From: an uncultured Clostridia bacterium
GTDB taxonomy: Bacteria > Bacillota > Clostridia > Christensenellales > Borkfalkiaceae
Assembly: GCA_947627575.1 (NCBI GenBank)
Contig: CANQWN010000002.1
Location: forward strand, 1-64,000
Length of the DNA: 64,000 nucleotides
Direction: 5' to 3'
Shown here: in pieces, positions 60,961-64,000 of the stretch
How the letters are laid out: every line of letters begins with the position of its first letter
Position numbering within the stretch: the first letter of the stretch is position 1
The notes under the pieces: model-generated
Told to the model about the DNA's origin: nothing
Database searches by the model: none
The model's input: only the letters and a program-made list of their open reading frames with translations
Translations under genes and position numbers: made by a program

Positions 60961-61983
60961 TTATAATCTGTTCCCGTACATCTTCTCGTAATAGTTCTTA
61001 TACTCGCCGGAAATTATCGTTTCCCACCACCCGCGGTTATCCAAATACCACTTTATGGTCTTCTTTATGCCGTCCTCAAACTTCGTTTCGGGCAACCAAC
61101 CAAGTTCTTCGTGTATCTTTGTCGGGTCTATGGCATAGCGCATATCGTGCCCCTTTCTGTCCGCGACGAACGTTATCAAACTTTCGGGCTTGCCCAACTC
61201 CTTGCATATAAGCCTGACGATATCGATGTTTTTCATCTCGTTGTGCCCGCCGACGTTGTAAACCTCGCCTACGCGCCCCTTATGGATTATGAGATCTATT
61301 GCCTTGCAGTGATCCTCTACATACAGCCAATCGCGCACATTTTCGCCTTTGCCGTACACGGGCAGGGGTTTATCGTTAAGCGCGTTGGCTATCATAAGCG
61401 GTATCAGCTTTTCGGGGAAATGATACGGTCCGTAATTGTTTGAACAGCGGCTTATCGTAACCGGCAAACCGTACGTTCTGTAATAAGCCAGAACAAGCAA
61501 ATCTGCCGACGCTTTTGAACTTGAATAAGGACTGCTTGTATGCAACGGGGTTGTTTCGGTGAAGAATAAGTCCGGTCTGTCCAGAGGCAGATCCCCGTAC
61601 ACCTCGTCCGTCGATACCTGATGATAGCGCTTTATGCCGTATTTGCGGCAAGCGTCCATCATAACCGCCGTACCCAAAATATTTGTTTGAAGAAAAACGC
61701 CCGGGTCCTCTATGCTTCTGTCTACATGGCTTTCGGCAGCGAAGTTGACTACCATATCGGGCTTTTCCTCTTCAAACAGCTTGTAAACCGCGTCCCTGTC
61801 GCATATGTCCGCCTTGACGAAGCGGAAACCGGGGTTGTCCATTATGGGCGCGAGAGTGGAAAGATTGCCCGCATAGGTAAGTTTATCGAGGCAAACTATC
61901 CGGTATCCGGGGTATTTTTCAAGCATATGGAAGATAAAGTTACTGCCTATAAAGCCCGCGCCGCCCGTTACTATGATTGTCAT
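60961..61983 (-). CDS. rmlB: dTDP-glucose 4,6-dehydratase
   Basis: 340-residue enzyme making dTDP-4-keto-6-deoxyglucose. NAD loop [12 protein letters not shown], the segment [13 protein letters not shown], the catalytic [20 protein letters not shown] and [13 protein letters not shown] (YxxxK) are all standard. Base composition is clearly richer in G+C than in its neighbours and matches the chromosome on the left side. RmlC and RmlD are absent, so the product is more likely to feed an amino sugar than L-rhamnose. Its ATG overlaps the rmlA stop by 4 nt. Confidence 0.96.
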   Translation of the reverse strand: MTIIVTGGAGFIGSNFIFHMLEKYPGYRIVCLDKLTYAGNLSTLAPIMDNPGFRFVKADICDRDAVYKLFEEEKPDMVVNFAAESHVDRSIEDPGVFLQTNILGTAVMMDACRKYGIKRYHQVSTDEVYGDLPLDRPDLFFTETTPLHTSSPYSSSKASADLLVLAYYRTYGLPVTISRCSNNYGPYHFPEKLIPLMIANALNDKPLPVYGKGENVRDWLYVEDHCKAIDLIIHKGRVGEVYNVGGHNEMKNIDIVRLICKELGKPESLITFVADRKGHDMRYAIDPTKIHEELGWLPETKFEDGIKKTIKWYLDNRGWWETIISGEYKNYYEKMYGNRL

Positions 61984-62855
61984 TTATTATCTCCGTCAGC
62001 TAATGAAATCAAATACTTCCCGTATTCTGTCATTCCCAAATTTTCACCTAATTTACGCAACTGCTCTGTATTTATAAATCCTCTGCGCCAAGCAATTTCC
62101 TCTATACATGAAACATAAAACCCTTGCATATCCTGAATGGTCTGAACAAATCCTGCCGCCTTGTACATACCTTTGGGCGTACCCGTATCAATCCAGACCA
62201 TACCGCGCCCCAAAATTTCCACATGCAATTCGCCCATTTCAAGATAAGCGTTGTTAATGGAAGTTATTTCAATTTCTCCGCGCTTTGAGGGCTTAACATT
62301 TTTTGCTATTTTTGCTACTTTGTTATCGTAAAAATACAAACCGGGAATGGCATAATTTGATTTGGGATTGGCGGGTTTTTCCTCTATGGATATTACTTTG
62401 TTATTTTTATCAAACTCCACCACACCGAAATCCTTCGGATTATTAACCGGATAACCGAATACAGTAGCGCCGCACTTCCTTTCTTTTGCCGATATCAAAG
62501 TTTCCGTTAACGCTTGTCCGTAAAATATATTGTCGCCTAAAATAAGACAAACATTATCGTTGCCTATAAATTCTTCACCGATTATAAATGCGTCAGCAAG
62601 TCCACGAGGCTTTTCCTGTATGGCATATGAAATATGTATGCCTATTTCACTTCCATCATCTAAAAGTTCACGATAAGACGGCGTAGCTTCGGGAGTGGAA
62701 ATTATTAAAATATCCTTTATTCCGGCAAGCAATAAAACTGATAACGGATAATAAATAAGCGGTTTATCGTAGATAGGCAAAAGCTGTTTTGATACCGCCT
62801 TTGTCATGGGGTATAATCTTGTGCCTTTACCCCCAGCTAAAATTATGCCTTTCAT
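61980..62855 (-). CDS. rmlA: Glucose-1-phosphate thymidylyltransferase
   Basis: 291-residue enzyme making dTDP-glucose. The nucleotide loop [51 protein letters not shown] and the late [13 protein letters not shown] are conserved. Ribosome site GGAGAAAG. It supplies RmlB, encoded directly downstream. The protein is full-length. Confidence 0.97.
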   Translation of the reverse strand: MKGIILAGGKGTRLYPMTKAVSKQLLPIYDKPLIYYPLSVLLLAGIKDILIISTPEATPSYRELLDDGSEIGIHISYAIQEKPRGLADAFIIGEEFIGNDNVCLILGDNIFYGQALTETLISAKERKCGATVFGYPVNNPKDFGVVEFDKNNKVISIEEKPANPKSNYAIPGLYFYDNKVAKIAKNVKPSKRGEIEITSINNAYLEMGELHVEILGRGMVWIDTGTPKGMYKAAGFVQTIQDMQGFYVSCIEEIAWRRGFINTEQLRKLGENLGMTEYGKYLISLADGDNK

Positions 62856-62917
62856 TGACTTTCTCCAGATAAATAAAATTCATATCAAAAAGAACAATTT
62901 TAACAAGACGTATTAAT

Positions 62918-64000
62918 TCAATCGAAATTATTCAAAGTTTCTATAACATAGTCTATTTGTTCTTGAGTCATACCATAGAACATAGGCAGGCTTAATATGG
63001 TGGAACTTATTTCTTCCGCAATCGGCAAACTGCCTTTTTTTAAACCCAAATCCTCATAGGCTTTTTGTAAGTGCATAGGTATGGGATAATGCTTTACAGT
63101 ACCGATACCTTTTGAAGCCAAATACGTTTCCAATTTATCGCGTTCGGAACAGCGCACCGCAAAAACATGATAAATATGTGTGTATGTTTTATCGGATTTA
63201 AGCGGTAGTTTAATCAATGGATTTACTATACCGTCAATATATTTCGCCGCGATCTTTCTTCTCTCTTCATTCCACTTGTCCAAATGAGGTAATTTAACCC
63301 TCAAAAATGCACTTTGTAACTCATCTAAACGACTGTTAGTCCCCTTATAAATATGGTGATACTTATAGTCCGAACCGTAATTGCCGAGCGCACGCACTTT
63401 GTCGGCTATCGTCTTGTTATTTGTTACAACGCAACCTGCATCTCCCAATGCGCCAAGATTTTTACCGGGATAAAAACTGAAAGCGGCAGCTTCTGACAAT
63501 GCTCCCACTTTTTTACCTTTGTACAGTGCGCCGTGAGCTTGCGCCGCATCTTCTATAACGTGTAACCCATATTTTTCGGCAATAGCATTTACCGCATCCA
63601 TATCTGCCGCCCTGCCTTGAAGGTGAACGGCAATAATTGCTTTTGTTTTTTTGGTGATTTTTTCCTCTATCTTGGTAATGTCTATATTGTACGTTTCTAT
63701 AGTGGGTTCAACAAATACTGGATCTGCACCGGCATACGATACCGCCAAAGCCGTGGCTATAAAAGTATTTGAAGGCACAATCACTTCGTCGCCACGACCT
63801 ATCCCGAGAGCTTTCAAGATTAAATAGATTGCATCCAAACCGTTTGCAACGCCAACGCAATATTTTGCGTCACAGTAATCGGCAAATTCATTTTCGAATT
63901 TTGTGCACTCTTCACCGTGAATAAAAATATTTTTATTGATTACGCGTGAATATGCCTTAAATAATTCGTCCGACAACTCTTTGTGCATAGGCGAAAAATC
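62918..64000 (-). CDS. DegT-type 3-amino-6-deoxyhexose aminotransferase (partial, runs off right edge)
   Basis: 360 codons visible; the frame is still open at base 64000 ([12 protein letters not shown]), so the true start lies beyond the window. PLP lysine is in [15 protein letters not shown], with [24 protein letters not shown] and [15 protein letters not shown]. This set is typical of FdtB/QdtB-type enzymes, which aminate the C3 keto group of a dTDP-6-deoxyhexose. A 3,4-ketoisomerase (FdtA/QdtA) would be needed and may lie to the right. With rmlA and rmlB it points to dTDP-Fuc3N or Qui3N. Confidence 0.88.
   Translation of the reverse strand, partial: DFSPMHKELSDELFKAYSRVINKNIFIHGEECTKFENEFADYCDAKYCVGVANGLDAIYLILKALGIGRGDEVIVPSNTFIATALAVSYAGADPVFVEPTIETYNIDITKIEEKITKKTKAIIAVHLQGRAADMDAVNAIAEKYGLHVIEDAAQAHGALYKGKKVGALSEAAAFSFYPGKNLGALGDAGCVVTNNKTIADKVRALGNYGSDYKYHHIYKGTNSRLDELQSAFLRVKLPHLDKWNEERRKIAAKYIDGIVNPLIKLPLKSDKTYTHIYHVFAVRCSERDKLETYLASKGIGTVKHYPIPMHLQKAYEDLGLKKGSLPIAEEISSTILSLPMFYGMTQEQIDYVIETLNNFD

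Overview
The window looks like the chromosome of an anaerobic, endospore-forming member of the Clostridia. This is an inference from content: a Firmicutes-type large SRP RNA, a Phe T-box leader, TmcAL, YceD-L32, YunB and SpoVA proteins, phosphotransacetylase-acetate kinase, and near-consensus sigma-A promoters. Base composition is moderate. A lineage near the Christensenellales would fit the codon style, but nothing here proves it.

Left part (1-9 kb), mostly minus strand: a partial InlB-repeat lipoprotein; a copper ATPase with a CopZ-like tail and a downstream ArsR regulator; asnS with an asparaginase; yceD-rpmF; and pta-ackA. Divergent from pta is tmcAL, whose enzyme family uses acetate. The RNase P RNA gene, pyruvate kinase and a small DUF4288-like protein follow. 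The next block (12.8-21 kb) holds uvrB-uvrA and a ferritin-like/flavoprotein trio. From 21 to 28 kb come a CDF metal transporter, a two-component system, an SOS-type radical SAM DNA-repair pair, mrp and the SRP RNA. From 28 to 40 kb come uppP with a large lipoprotein, pth-mfd, prs, a CPBP protease-rlmH-M14 peptidase-tadA operon, and a two-subunit fumarase.

The 40.2-42.2 kb stretch is rich in RNA-like structure. It has a roughly 380-nt palindrome-rich non-coding region, a structured leader with an internal terminator in front of a GYPQN-repeat membrane protein, and the Phe T-box that controls pheS-pheT.

At 45.7-49.3 kb, sporulation genes (yunB, spoVAE) run into a spoVAD gene of which only the 3' part remains. 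It is cut about 30 bp from the end of a large serine recombinase gene, accompanied by a small accessory ORF. The missing 5' part of spoVAD is not found anywhere to the right, up to the window edge. From 49.6 kb to the right edge, all on the minus strand and visibly richer in A+T apart from rmlB, lies a Wzx/Wzy-type surface glycan locus. It has dTDP-sugar genes (rmlA, rmlB), two DegT-type aminotransferases, a priming sugar transferase, a GNAT acetyltransferase and a phosphonate branch (PEP mutase fused to a cytidylyltransferase-like domain, phosphonopyruvate decarboxylase, a second nucleotidyltransferase). It probably makes a phosphonate-bearing, amino-sugar-containing surface polymer.

The most interesting signals are the split spoVAD with its recombinase and possible glycan cargo, matching LexA-type boxes at uvrBA and at the radical SAM pair, the CopA-CopZ fusion with an internal ribosome site and a DKTAT phosphorylation loop, several apparently leaderless promoters, and the structured RNA around 40.2-41.9 kb.
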